DNA from: JADJPL01 sp964607915
GTDB lineage: Bacteria > Bacteroidota > Bacteroidia > Chitinophagales > Saprospiraceae
Direction: 5' to 3'
NCBI GenBank assembly: GCA_964607915.1
Contig: CAZSMU010000172.1
Span: forward strand, 1 to 7,068
DNA length: 7,068 bases
The notes under the pieces were generated by a model. The model saw only the letters and a program-made list of their open reading frames with translations. It was not told the origin of the DNA and did no database searches. This document shows positions 1-6,310 of the stretch, piece by piece (positions within the stretch are counted from its first letter, which is position 1; every line of letters begins with the position of its first letter). A program made the position numbers and the translations under genes.

Positions 1-2876
1 TACATCTGCCCTACGAAAGGACCGCCTGCATTGGTGCGGTAGTCTTTTCCAAAGGCATTTGTCCCCCCTGCTTTGATAACCGTTTTGACCGATTTGACCG
101 GATAGCTGAACTGCAGGTTGAACACGCCAAACGCGGGTATCGTACCGTGTGCAAAGCTGTTTTGCCACAGGAACTCATCCTGCCAGCGGTAGTTCAGGTC
201 GAAGCCGAGGTTGCCGAAGGCCTTGCGGTTGGAGAAGCCTACGAGAAACTTGTTTTCCGGCATGTTGAAGCCGGCTTCGTAGTCGGGCCGAGGGTTGACC
301 ACGTCAAAGGTGGAATAGGTATAGTGGCCGTACAGCGTGTAGCCTTTGCTCAGCTGGTACGTCAAGCCCAGGCCCAAGCCGTTAGACGTGACTTCTTCCG
401 GGGAATTGACGGTCGGTCGGAAAGAACCCACAGAAGCCCCGGCGGGAATCTGTCCGGCCAGGAAGGCGTTGACGCCATAAATCGGTCTGCCCTGATGCGA
501 GGTGTTGTTGATGGGGCGCACTGTTTCCCCGCCGAGGAAGTTGTTGTACGTGTTGAAATATACGTTGAAATCAATGAGCAGTTTGCTGGCAATCAATCCT
601 TTATAACCAAATTCAAACACTTGGAGCTGCTCGGGTTGAACGTAGTCGAGGCTGACTTTTTGCAGGAGCCCCGGGTTGGGCCTTCCTGCTAATGCACTGG
701 CCACGAACGCGTTGTAGGACTGGTTGGTATAGGCATTGCCGTTGTGGATGCCGTAGCGGGATGCGTTTGCTTCCGTACCGCCGAGCAGGGTACCGGCCCC
801 GGAGGGGAAGTAGATGAACTGCCCCTGCGTGCCCGGGTTGCGGAAGCCGGTCTGGAAGGACGCGCGGAAGTTGTGCTCGCGGTTCGCACCTGCCGTATAA
901 ACGGCGGCAACGCGCGGGGACACCTGCCCGTCGAAGTTTTCGTTCTTGTCGTAGCGCAAAGAGCCGGTCAGCTTGAGGTGCTTGTCGAGCAACTGCTTGG
1001 ATACCTGCACGAAGCCGCCGTACTCGTTGATTTTGATGCGCTCGTTGGGCCCTTCCCCGTCGGGATTCTCGTTGAAAATCGTGCCGTCGGAGAAGAGGTC
1101 GTACTGGCGGTAGTTACCGCCGATGAGTACGTCGGCTACGTTGGCGGGGATGAGCTCGCGGAAGTTATAGCCAAACTCGGCATGGTACATTTTAGAGTTG
1201 TCGAAGAAGCCGGCCCCGGGCGGCGTGCGCTGGAAGAGGTCATTGCGCACGGCGTTGACCAGGTCGTTGAATGCCTGGGTACCGGGCTGCGGTGCGCCCC
1301 GGTCGGCTGCGGTGCGCCCTGCCTGGTGGGCTGCTGCGATTTGTGCTGCACTGGGCGTACCTCCTTGCAGGACGATGGGGAGCAGTGCGGCGGCGTAGTT
1401 ACCTGCGTACGTCGGCACCCACCTGGCAGAAGATGCGCTGATCCGCTCATTGACGAAAGCTCCCAGGGCGCTGAGGTTGTACGAATCGCCGTCGTCGGTA
1501 GCTGACATATAGCCGCGCAGCCAGAAGTTCGGGTTTTTCAGTTCCAACTTGTGGAATTGCTGGCTGAAGTCCCGCAGGGCATAGCGCTCGCCGCCTTGAT
1601 AGACGGTAGCCCCTGAGCCCCAGCGGTAGCTGTAGGACGCTTCGAGGTTGTCGTTGATGCGGTAGTGGAGGGCGCCGTCTAATTTGACACTTTTAGCATC
1701 GTTGTTGTCCAGCAGGTCTTCTTCCTTGAGCCCGGTGCGGCGGATGTCCAGCGTCGGTAACTTGGGGATGTTGGCCGCGAGCAGGGCCTGGGCCTGGGCG
1801 GCAGGGATCCCGAGGGCTTGTGCAAAGCTAGGAGCGAGCCCTTGTGCAAGCGAGGGAGCTACTACGGACATGGGCACGAGTATCTGGGTCTCGTCGCCGT
1901 ATGTATTCAGACCGTCGAAGTTGGGCTGCCCTTGAGCCGCCGGGTTGGGTACGCCTGCGGTTTGTCGTCCGCTGATGTAGTCGTTGGCGCGCCAATCGGT
2001 GGCATCTTGATAAGATGCGTTGAGTTTGAACGCAAATTTCCCAAAGGATTTGGCGTAGCGGGCCGACAACAGGGTGTAGGGATCAGATCCGCCGGCGTCC
2101 GAAGTAGTGATGCCCACCTTGGTCTGCACGCTGAGCCCCTGGAAATCGAAGGGAGACTTGCTGTTCATGAGGAGTACGCCGTTGAACGCGTTGGGTCCGT
2201 ACAGGGCGGAGGCAGCCCCCGGTACGAGTTCCACACTGGATACGTCCAATTCGGAAATTCCCACGATGTTGCCGGTCGGGAAGTTGAGCAGGGGCGCGGC
2301 ATTATCCATCCAGTCAATGAGCTGTACGAAGCGCTCATTGGCCACGGCCGCGAAGCCGCGGGTGTTGATGGAAGTCAGGGTCATACTGCCCTGGGTCGTT
2401 TGTACGCCTTTCAGGTTGGATATCCCGTCGTAAAAATCAGGGGCGGCAGTCTGGCGGATGGCAATGGCATCCATTTTTTCAACGGTCACCGGGGATTCCA
2501 GGATTCGCTCCTCCACCCGGGACGCCGAAATGATGACCTCGCTGGCAAGGATGCTCTGTACTTCCAACTCAACCTTCAGGTTGGATTGCGCAGCGGAGAC
2601 AGCTACCTCCTGAGAGGCATACCCCGTGTAAGATACGACAAGGGTAAAAGGCAGGGCGGCATCCGTGCTGATCTCGAACTTTCCGTCCAGATCCGATACC
2701 GTGCCGGTCACTTTGCCCTTCACCTGAATGCTCGCGCCGATCAGCGGTTCCTTGCTTTCCTTGTCGGTGATGGTTCCGCTTACCTTGGTCTGTGCCAACG
2801 CAAAGGCAGGAAGCGCAAAAAACAACATCAGCGCCCACATCCGAAGGGCCGACGAATAGAGTGGCTTTGTTTGCAT
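1..2876 (-). CDS. TonB-dependent outer-membrane receptor, C-terminus cut by window edge
   Basis: Reading from the ATG at 2876 gives 958 uninterrupted codons, still open at base 3. The N-terminus is a signal peptide (basic start, hydrophobic residues 13-27, AFALA|Q cleavage near residue 28). A carboxypeptidase-regulatory-like beta-sandwich follows at about 30-107 (VSGTITDKESKEPLIGASI, then SDLDGKFEI). The plug domain spans about 120-240, with ESPVTVEKM, INTRGF, and VELVPGAASALYGPNAFNG leading into the barrel. The remainder is an aromatic-rich 22-strand-type beta-barrel. The last visible residues (GGPFVGQM) resemble the region just before the final strand in this family, so only a short tail is probably missing. 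The protein would import a ligand across the outer membrane using TonB/ExbBD energy. No SusD-like partner is visible, and any downstream gene lies off the left edge, so the substrate is unknown. The long plus-strand frames across this gene are shadows. Confidence 0.95.
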   Translation of the reverse strand, partial: MQTKPLYSSALRMWALMLFFALPAFALAQTKVSGTITDKESKEPLIGASIQVKGKVTGTVSDLDGKFEISTDAALPFTLVVSYTGYASQEVAVSAAQSNLKVELEVQSILASEVIISASRVEERILESPVTVEKMDAIAIRQTAAPDFYDGISNLKGVQTTQGSMTLTSINTRGFAAVANERFVQLIDWMDNAAPLLNFPTGNIVGISELDVSSVELVPGAASALYGPNAFNGVLLMNSKSPFDFQGLSVQTKVGITTSDAGGSDPYTLLSARYAKSFGKFAFKLNASYQDATDWRANDYISGRQTAGVPNPAAQGQPNFDGLNTYGDETQILVPMSVVAPSLAQGLAPSFAQALGIPAAQAQALLAANIPKLPTLDIRRTGLKEEDLLDNNDAKSVKLDGALHYRINDNLEASYSYRWGSGATVYQGGERYALRDFSQQFHKLELKNPNFWLRGYMSATDDGDSYNLSALGAFVNERISASSARWVPTYAGNYAAALLPIVLQGGTPSAAQIAAAHQAGRTAADRGAPQPGTQAFNDLVNAVRNDLFQRTPPGAGFFDNSKMYHAEFGYNFRELIPANVADVLIGGNYRQYDLFSDGTIFNENPDGEGPNERIKINEYGGFVQVSKQLLDKHLKLTGSLRYDKNENFDGQVSPRVAAVYTAGANREHNFRASFQTGFRNPGTQGQFIYFPSGAGTLLGGTEANASRYGIHNGNAYTNQSYNAFVASALAGRPNPGLLQKVSLDYVQPEQLQVFEFGYKGLIASKLLIDFNVYFNTYNNFLGGETVRPINNTSHQGRPIYGVNAFLAGQIPAGASVGSFRPTVNSPEEVTSNGLGLGLTYQLSKGYTLYGHYTYSTFDVVNPRPDYEAGFNMPENKFLVGFSNRKAFGNLGFDLNYRWQDEFLWQNSFAHGTIPAFGVFNLQFSYPVKSVKTVIKAGGTNAFGKDYRTNAGGPFVGQM
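1285..1319 (-). repeat. 15-bp direct repeat, 20-bp period, read in two frames
   Basis: The 15-mer ggctgcggtgcgccc occurs at 1285-1299 and 1305-1319. The 20-nt period is not a multiple of three, so the two copies are translated in different frames of the receptor gene, as GRTAA (520-524) and within RGAPQP (526-531). The reading frame stays open. This is probably an old short duplication in a loop region. Confidence 0.7.
1812..1859 (-). repeat. 24-nt in-frame tandem duplication inside the receptor gene
   Basis: Two adjacent 24-nt units (1859-1836 and 1835-1812) encode APSLAQGL followed by APSFAQAL, residues 340-355 of the receptor. They share the exact block cttgtgcaa (1817-1825 and 1841-1849). 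An Ala/Gln-rich stretch follows (about 358-368). The segment sits between predicted barrel strands and is probably an extracellular loop expanded by slippage. The repeat is seen directly; its placement in a loop is inferred. Confidence 0.75.
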
Positions 2877-2966
2877 ACGTATAGAAGTGTTGGTGGTGAA
2901 ATCAAAATGTTGTTCTGAAAAATATCGCTATAGCTTAAAATATCTTCACTTATTTCTTCCGAAACA

Positions 2967-2997
2967 TAAAGATATTCCAAGTATTTGACTTGAACAA
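2967..2997 (-). promoter_or_regulatory. Candidate promoter of the TonB-dependent receptor gene
   Basis: On the minus strand TTG (2997-2995) is followed after 20 bases by TATCTTTA (2974-2967). That matches the Bacteroidota sigma factor pattern TTG-N17-23-TAnnTTTG at all but the last base. It would give a leader of roughly 85 bases before the ATG at 2876. No Shine-Dalgarno sequence precedes the ATG, which is normal for this phylum. Confidence 0.4.
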
Positions 2998-3096
2998 GAT
3001 TATTGCAAAAGAGGGGGTGCTGGATGCAGTGGAGTAATACGTCAAATGCTTTTGCCGGCTTATCGTAGCCTCTGGCACAATCCGTAAACCTCTACG

Positions 3097-3116
3097 CCCG
3101 CCCCCTAAATCCCCCC
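3097..3116 (-). repeat. G-rich tract (G6-ATTTA-G5-C-G3 on the minus strand)
   Basis: The minus strand carries runs of six, five and three G separated by ATTTA and C, starting 25 bases after the PAP2 stop codon. The shape resembles one half of the CCCCCTAAAT-type intergenic repeats seen in many Bacteroidota and cyanobacterial genomes, but the complementary arm is absent here. It could also form a G-quadruplex in the mRNA tail. The tract is seen; its role is inferred. Confidence 0.4.
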
Positions 3117-3140
3117 ACAACAAATCAGATATACAAAACC

Positions 3141-3794
3141 TTACAGGATAAACCGCGCAGCGACAAGCTGCGCAGCAAAACCGACCAAATACCCGCCCCA
3201 GAGGTCTGCGGGCCGGTGGGCACCTAAATACAGGCGGGCCGACCCCACTGCGCCGGCCAGGAGAAGTAGGGTGGGAAAGAGGAACTCTGTGTGCAACAAG
3301 GGGTGTTCTGCCCGGGACAAATAGTCTGGATAGGCTCCCCACAGCAGTGCCACCGCACCGAGTACGCCGCCTATCCCTACGGTGTGCAGGCTGATTTTGG
3401 AAAAAATGTTGATGAAAAACGCCAGGAAAAGCCCCAGGGTGGCCCCCAGGGTGAAACTGCTCAACAGCGCAGGGATTTGGGTGTTGTCCAAAAAATTGCG
3501 GAACAGCCAAACGTAAAACATCCCCGTGATGATGAGCGGCCCCGTCCGGTCCTGCTTATCGGGCATCTCCAGCGATTTCAACAACCCGGTGAAGCGAAGC
3601 ATCAGCACGGCTACGCCGGGAATGAAGCAGGAGGAAAGAAAGATGCGCAGAATGAGCTCTTTCCCTATCGGACTGTCTATGCTGTTCGCGCCAAAGAGGT
3701 AGGGGTTCAGCCACAATAACAGCAATAGAAGATAGGTGAGTATGAACAGAGGATGGAACAGGTAAGAAATCAGGCGGGCAAGGGTGCTAAGCAT
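3141..3794 (-). CDS. PAP2-family integral membrane phosphatase
   Basis: The 217-residue protein is strongly hydrophobic, with about six membrane segments (roughly 8-34, 47-67, 87-103, 110-131, 138-153, 171-184 and a C-terminal helix near 198-213). The third PAP2 motif is clear: R187-x5-H193-x3-D197 within ARLYLGAHRPAD. Motif 2 appears as KISLHT with H137, and a compressed motif 1 as DKQDRTGP (K80, R83, P86). Members of this superfamily remove phosphate from lipid phosphates or undecaprenyl pyrophosphate, and the actual substrate cannot be read from sequence. The open frame extends 13 codons upstream to a TTG at 3833, but that TTG lies inside a long hairpin, so I prefer the ATG at 3794. The gene follows hutH on the same strand after 123 bases and probably has its own promoter. 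Confidence 0.82.
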   Translation of the reverse strand: MLSTLARLISYLFHPLFILTYLLLLLLWLNPYLFGANSIDSPIGKELILRIFLSSCFIPGVAVLMLRFTGLLKSLEMPDKQDRTGPLIITGMFYVWLFRNFLDNTQIPALLSSFTLGATLGLFLAFFINIFSKISLHTVGIGGVLGAVALLWGAYPDYLSRAEHPLLHTEFLFPTLLLLAGAVGSARLYLGAHRPADLWGGYLVGFAAQLVAARFIL

Positions 3795-3819
3795 GTCGGT
3801 CAGGGATTGAACAGATTGG

Positions 3820-3879
3820 TTGGGCGGGTTCAAAGCGAAGGAAAAGGAACTCCTTTTTCCTCTCTTTGAACCCGCCCAA
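3820..3879 (-). terminator. Long near-perfect hairpin between hutH and the PAP2 gene
   Basis: A perfect 16-bp inverted repeat (3820-3835 with 3864-3879, arm ttgggcgggttcaaag) encloses a purine/pyrimidine stretch that also pairs almost completely. The result is a roughly 30-bp stem with a tiny loop near 3850. It lies 38 bases after the hutH stop and 25 bases before the PAP2 ATG. On the minus strand it is not followed by a T tract. It may end or protect the hutH mRNA, or act as a structured 5' leader of the PAP2 message. The structure is clear; the role is inferred. Confidence 0.55.
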
Positions 3880-3893
3880 TAGGTCTAATGGCG

Positions 3894-3923
3894 CAAAGGT
3901 ACACCGGATAAACGATTTTACAA
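3894..3923 (-). promoter_or_regulatory. Candidate promoter of the PAP2 gene, overlapping the hutH stop
   Basis: On the minus strand TTG (3923-3921, the last sense codon of hutH) is followed after exactly 19 bases by TACCTTTG (3901-3894). This is a full match to the Bacteroidota TTG-N19-TAnnTTTG pattern. Transcription would begin near 3885-3890, so the PAP2 mRNA would open with the 3820-3879 hairpin. Confidence 0.5.
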
Positions 3924-5423
3924 TGGGTATTCCTGGACCTCGATCGTCCGCATAAAGGCAATGGTCTGATGGATATCGGTGCTCAGAACGCGGTCTTCGC
4001 AGAGTACGGGCACGATGGCGCGGTACTGTTCCAGCAGGGCCTCGAGCAGGGGCGAGGTACGCAAGGGACGGCGGAACGCCATGGCCTGGGCAGCGGTCAT
4101 GAATTCAATGGCCAGGAGGCGCTCCAGGTTCTCGACGATCTGAAAGGTTTTGGTCCCTGCATTGGCCGACATGCTCACATGGTCTTCCTGCATGTTGCTC
4201 GATACGATGGAATCCACCGAGGCAGGAGTGGCCAATTGTTTGTTCTGGCTGGCGATGGAAGCAGCGGTGTACTGCGGTATCATCAGTCCGGAGTGTAGCC
4301 CTGGTTCCGGGGTCAGGAACAGGGGCAACTCCCTTTTTCCGGAGATGAGCTGGTAGGTGCGCCGCTCGGAGATGCTGCCCAGCTCGGCCAGGGCTATGCC
4401 GAGGTAGTCCAGTACAAGAGCCAGGGGCTGGGCGTGAAAGTTGCCGCCGGAGAGGATGGTTTGTGCTTCCGGAAAAATGCTGGGATTGTCGGTCACGGAG
4501 TTGATCTCGGTTTCCACCACTTCGGCAGTATGGGCGATGGCGGCCCAGGAGGCCCCGTGTACTTGGGGTACACAGCGGAAGGCGTAGGGATCCTGCAGGT
4601 TGTTCTTCTGCCGGGCGATCATCTCGCTGCCTTGTACGATGTGCCGTATGGCTCCCGCGACCAGTACCTGCCCCGCGTGTGGGCGTATCTGGTGCACCAG
4701 AGGGTCAAAAGGCTCCATGCGGCAGTCAAACGCATCTATGGACAGCGCAGCACAAAGGTTGGACAGGTAAAATAAACGCCGGGCTTCCAGGGTGCACCAC
4801 GCAGCGTACGCGGAGGAAAACTGGGTGCCGTTCAGAAGGGCCAGGCCTTCTTTGGCTGCGAGGGGCAAGGGACTCATACCCGCTGCCTGCAATACTTCTG
4901 CTGCGGGTTTGCGGATGCCCTGGTGCAATACTTCCCCTTCGCCCATCAGGGGAAGGGCGAGATGGGCGAGTGGGGCCAGGTCTCCCGATGCGCCGAGCGA
5001 GCCTTGCTGAAATACGACGGGCAGGATATCTTCGTTGAAAAAGTAGAGCAGGCGCTCGGCCACGACTTCCCGAACCCCGGAATACCCCAGCGCGATGTTG
5101 TGGGTTTTCAGGAACAACATGAGGCGTATCAGGGAAGGCGGCACGAGAGAGCCGGTCCCACAAGCGTGTGAACGGATGAGGTTGTGTTGTAAATCAACGA
5201 TTTGCTCCGGGGAAATCACGATGTCGTACAAGGCGCCAAACCCCGTATTGATGCCGTAGTAGGTCTGTCCCGGCACCTCGAGCGCCCGGTCGAGATAGTC
5301 GCGGCAGCTGCGGATGCGCGCTACAGCCTCCTGCGACAGGGCCAGCCGGGGATGTTCGCGGAGCAGTAGCCCTATGTGGTCAAGGGTCAGTTTTTCAGCA
5401 CCTACAGAATGTGTTTTTTGCAT
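3918..5423 (-). CDS. hutH: Histidine ammonia-lyase (histidase)
   Basis: The enzyme deaminates L-histidine to trans-urocanate and ammonia, the first step of histidine degradation, in the cytoplasm. The 501-residue length is typical. The MIO-forming triad Ala145-Ser146-Gly147 lies in GSLGASGDLAPLAHL. Other active-site elements are intact: YYGINTGFG (Y56), NLIRSHACGTG (H86), EGLALLNGTQ (N198), QDPYAFR (Q277, Y280, R283), GGNFHAQP (F329) and the histidase-type MQEDHVSM (E413). The SHACGTG and QEDH signatures favour histidine over tyrosine or phenylalanine as substrate. The ATG at 5423 starts a normal N-terminus, and no Shine-Dalgarno sequence is seen. No hutU, hutI, hutG or ftcD lies in view. The gene is divergent from the ompH pair and codirectional with the PAP2 gene. 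Confidence 0.96.
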   Translation of the reverse strand: MQKTHSVGAEKLTLDHIGLLLREHPRLALSQEAVARIRSCRDYLDRALEVPGQTYYGINTGFGALYDIVISPEQIVDLQHNLIRSHACGTGSLVPPSLIRLMLFLKTHNIALGYSGVREVVAERLLYFFNEDILPVVFQQGSLGASGDLAPLAHLALPLMGEGEVLHQGIRKPAAEVLQAAGMSPLPLAAKEGLALLNGTQFSSAYAAWCTLEARRLFYLSNLCAALSIDAFDCRMEPFDPLVHQIRPHAGQVLVAGAIRHIVQGSEMIARQKNNLQDPYAFRCVPQVHGASWAAIAHTAEVVETEINSVTDNPSIFPEAQTILSGGNFHAQPLALVLDYLGIALAELGSISERRTYQLISGKRELPLFLTPEPGLHSGLMIPQYTAASIASQNKQLATPASVDSIVSSNMQEDHVSMSANAGTKTFQIVENLERLLAIEFMTAAQAMAFRRPLRTSPLLEALLEQYRAIVPVLCEDRVLSTDIHQTIAFMRTIEVQEYPL

Positions 5424-5458
5424 AGTTGACTTTTTACTCGCTCACTGACCTCTCACAA

Positions 5459-5503
5459 CAAGTCTAATGTCTAACAAATCAAACAACCTTTCGTACCCCG
5501 CAA
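5459..5503 (-). promoter_or_regulatory. Candidate hutH promoter region (two overlapping options)
   Basis: Two weak matches to the Bacteroidota promoter overlap on the minus strand. One is TTG (5486-5484), 17 bases, TAGACTTG (5466-5459). The other is TTG (5503-5501), 18 bases, TTGATTTG (5482-5475). Each -7 element has one mismatch to TAnnTTTG. The second puts the start near ATTAGAC, the same heptamer that lies just after the -7 box of the PAP2 promoter candidate. I cannot choose between them from sequence. Confidence 0.3.
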
Positions 5504-5631
5504 TCGCTCTTTTTGGTTAAACGGCGGTTAAAAAATAGCATAGCTGGTTACTTTTATAATCTGCCTTTCGTTTACATGAATAGAGAAGGCAGCAAGGGGT
5601 CAAAAAGAGCCCAAACATGCCGATTTTAAGT

Positions 5632-5639
5632 TATTTTCG
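5632..5639 (+). promoter_or_regulatory. Weak -7 element candidate for the first ompH gene
   Basis: TATTTTCG differs from TAnnTTTG at one base and lies 35 bases before the ATG at 5675. No TTG is found at the usual distance upstream, so the assignment is weak. The 5424-5674 region holds no other gene; an E. coli-like TATAAT at 5555-5560 has no partnering -35 element. Confidence 0.25.
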
Positions 5640-5674
5640 CAATCATTTGGTCATATAATTAAATAAGAAAACGT

Positions 5675-6208
5675 ATGAAAAAAAGTGGAATGGCTTCCAG
5701 TTGGATTAAAATGGCCGCCCTGGCCGCCCTGCTCGCGTTCGGCGTATTGCCCGCAGCCGCCCAGCGCATCGCCTACGTGGACGTGAACAAAATCCTCGAA
5801 AATGTGCCGGAATACGTCACCGCCCAAAGTGAATTAGACGGTCTGGCCGCCCGCTGGCGCCAGGAAATCGCCCAGGAATACGATAAAATCAAAGGGATGT
5901 ACAACCGATACCAGGCCGAACAAGTACTGCTGAGCGACGAGGCACGCCGCAAACGGGAAGAAGAAATCATGGCCATGGAAAAGGAAGTCCGGGACATGCA
6001 GCGCATTAAATTCGGCCCCGAAGGTACCCTCTTCGAACGCCGGCAGGAACTGGTGCGCCCCATCCAGGAGCGAATCTACGGGGCCATAGAACGCTACGCC
6101 AAAGAAAAAGGTTTCGACTTCATCTTCGACAAGGGCGGGGCTTCCGGTATGATTTTTTCTAATCCGACCTACGATAAAACCGAAGATATTATCCGCCTGC
6201 TAAAATAA
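5675..6208 (+). CDS. ompH: OmpH/Skp-family periplasmic chaperone, first copy
   Basis: The 177-residue protein has a signal peptide (basic start, hydrophobic residues 13-25, PAAA|Q cleavage after residue 29). The mature part opens with the OmpH strand RIAYVDVNKILENVPEY. A long charged helical region follows (about 50-120), rich in Glu, Arg and Lys and likely to form a coiled-coil tentacle. The C-terminal half returns to the body with ELVRPIQERIYGAIERYA, KGFDFIFDKG and MIFSNPTYDKTEDI, an ending typical of the first of two ompH genes in Bacteroidota. Skp-like trimers hold unfolded outer-membrane proteins in the periplasm on their way to BamA. The leader is AT-rich without a Shine-Dalgarno sequence. 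In many Bacteroidota such genes follow bamA directly; here the neighbour is a divergent hutH. Confidence 0.93.
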   Translation: MKKSGMASSWIKMAALAALLAFGVLPAAAQRIAYVDVNKILENVPEYVTAQSELDGLAARWRQEIAQEYDKIKGMYNRYQAEQVLLSDEARRKREEEIMAMEKEVRDMQRIKFGPEGTLFERRQELVRPIQERIYGAIERYAKEKGFDFIFDKGGASGMIFSNPTYDKTEDIIRLLK

Positions 6209-6245
6209 CTTGTCCGGCAAATAGTGCTTTCAGGTGGGCTTTTTT
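6193..6245 (+). terminator. Possible weak terminator after the first ompH gene
   Basis: CCGCCTG (6193-6199, overlapping the end of the gene) can pair with CAGGTGG (6231-6237) with one G-T wobble. The pairing is followed by GC and six T (6240-6245). The 31-base loop is long, so this would be at best an attenuating signal between the two ompH genes. Confidence 0.25.
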
Positions 6246-6255
6246 AAAAAAAACG

Positions 6256-6263
6256 TACTTTTG
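6256..6263 (+). promoter_or_regulatory. -7 element of a second ompH promoter
   Basis: TACTTTTG matches TAnnTTTG exactly, 47 bases before the ATG at 6311. No clear TTG lies 17-23 bases upstream; A/T runs (6240-6253) occupy the spacer. The second ompH gene may therefore have its own start in addition to read-through from the first. Confidence 0.45.
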
Positions 6264-6268
6264 CCGGG

Positions 6269-6283
6269 AAAAAGGCCCTTTTT
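6269..6283 (+). promoter_or_regulatory. 15-bp palindrome at the predicted second ompH transcript start
   Basis: AAAAAGG-C-CCTTTTT is a perfect palindrome starting 6 bases after the -7 element, about where transcription should begin. It is too tight to be a stable RNA hairpin by itself, so a protein-binding operator is as likely. The palindrome is seen; its function is inferred. Confidence 0.3.
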
Positions 6284-6310
6284 AAAAATAGTATTGTTCA
6301 AGGTAAAGAC

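Noticed and set aside
1..2876. SusC of a SusCD polysaccharide utilisation locus
   Set aside because: No SusD-like or glycoside hydrolase gene is in view, and the plug sequence looks like a general TonB-dependent receptor. The left neighbour is unseen, so this cannot be fully excluded.
1818..2918. A 366-codon plus-strand open frame, with others at 147-692 and 744-1505
   Set aside because: They lie antisense to the receptor gene, have no recognisable domains or leaders, and the minus-strand frame shows clear family motifs throughout. They result from GC-rich codon use.
2950..3510. A 186-codon minus-strand frame beginning inside the PAP2 gene
   Set aside because: It is a shifted frame of the PAP2 gene running into the intergenic region, rich in Pro, Arg, His and Cys, with no family resemblance.
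4726..5163. A 145-codon minus-strand frame and several plus-strand frames within hutH
   Set aside because: All overlap the intact hutH frame and read as low-quality Arg/Pro/Ser-rich translations.
3918..5423. Tyrosine ammonia-lyase of a flexirubin-type pigment cluster
   Set aside because: The SHACGTG and MQEDHVSM signatures are those of histidase, and no polyene or ketosynthase genes are nearby.
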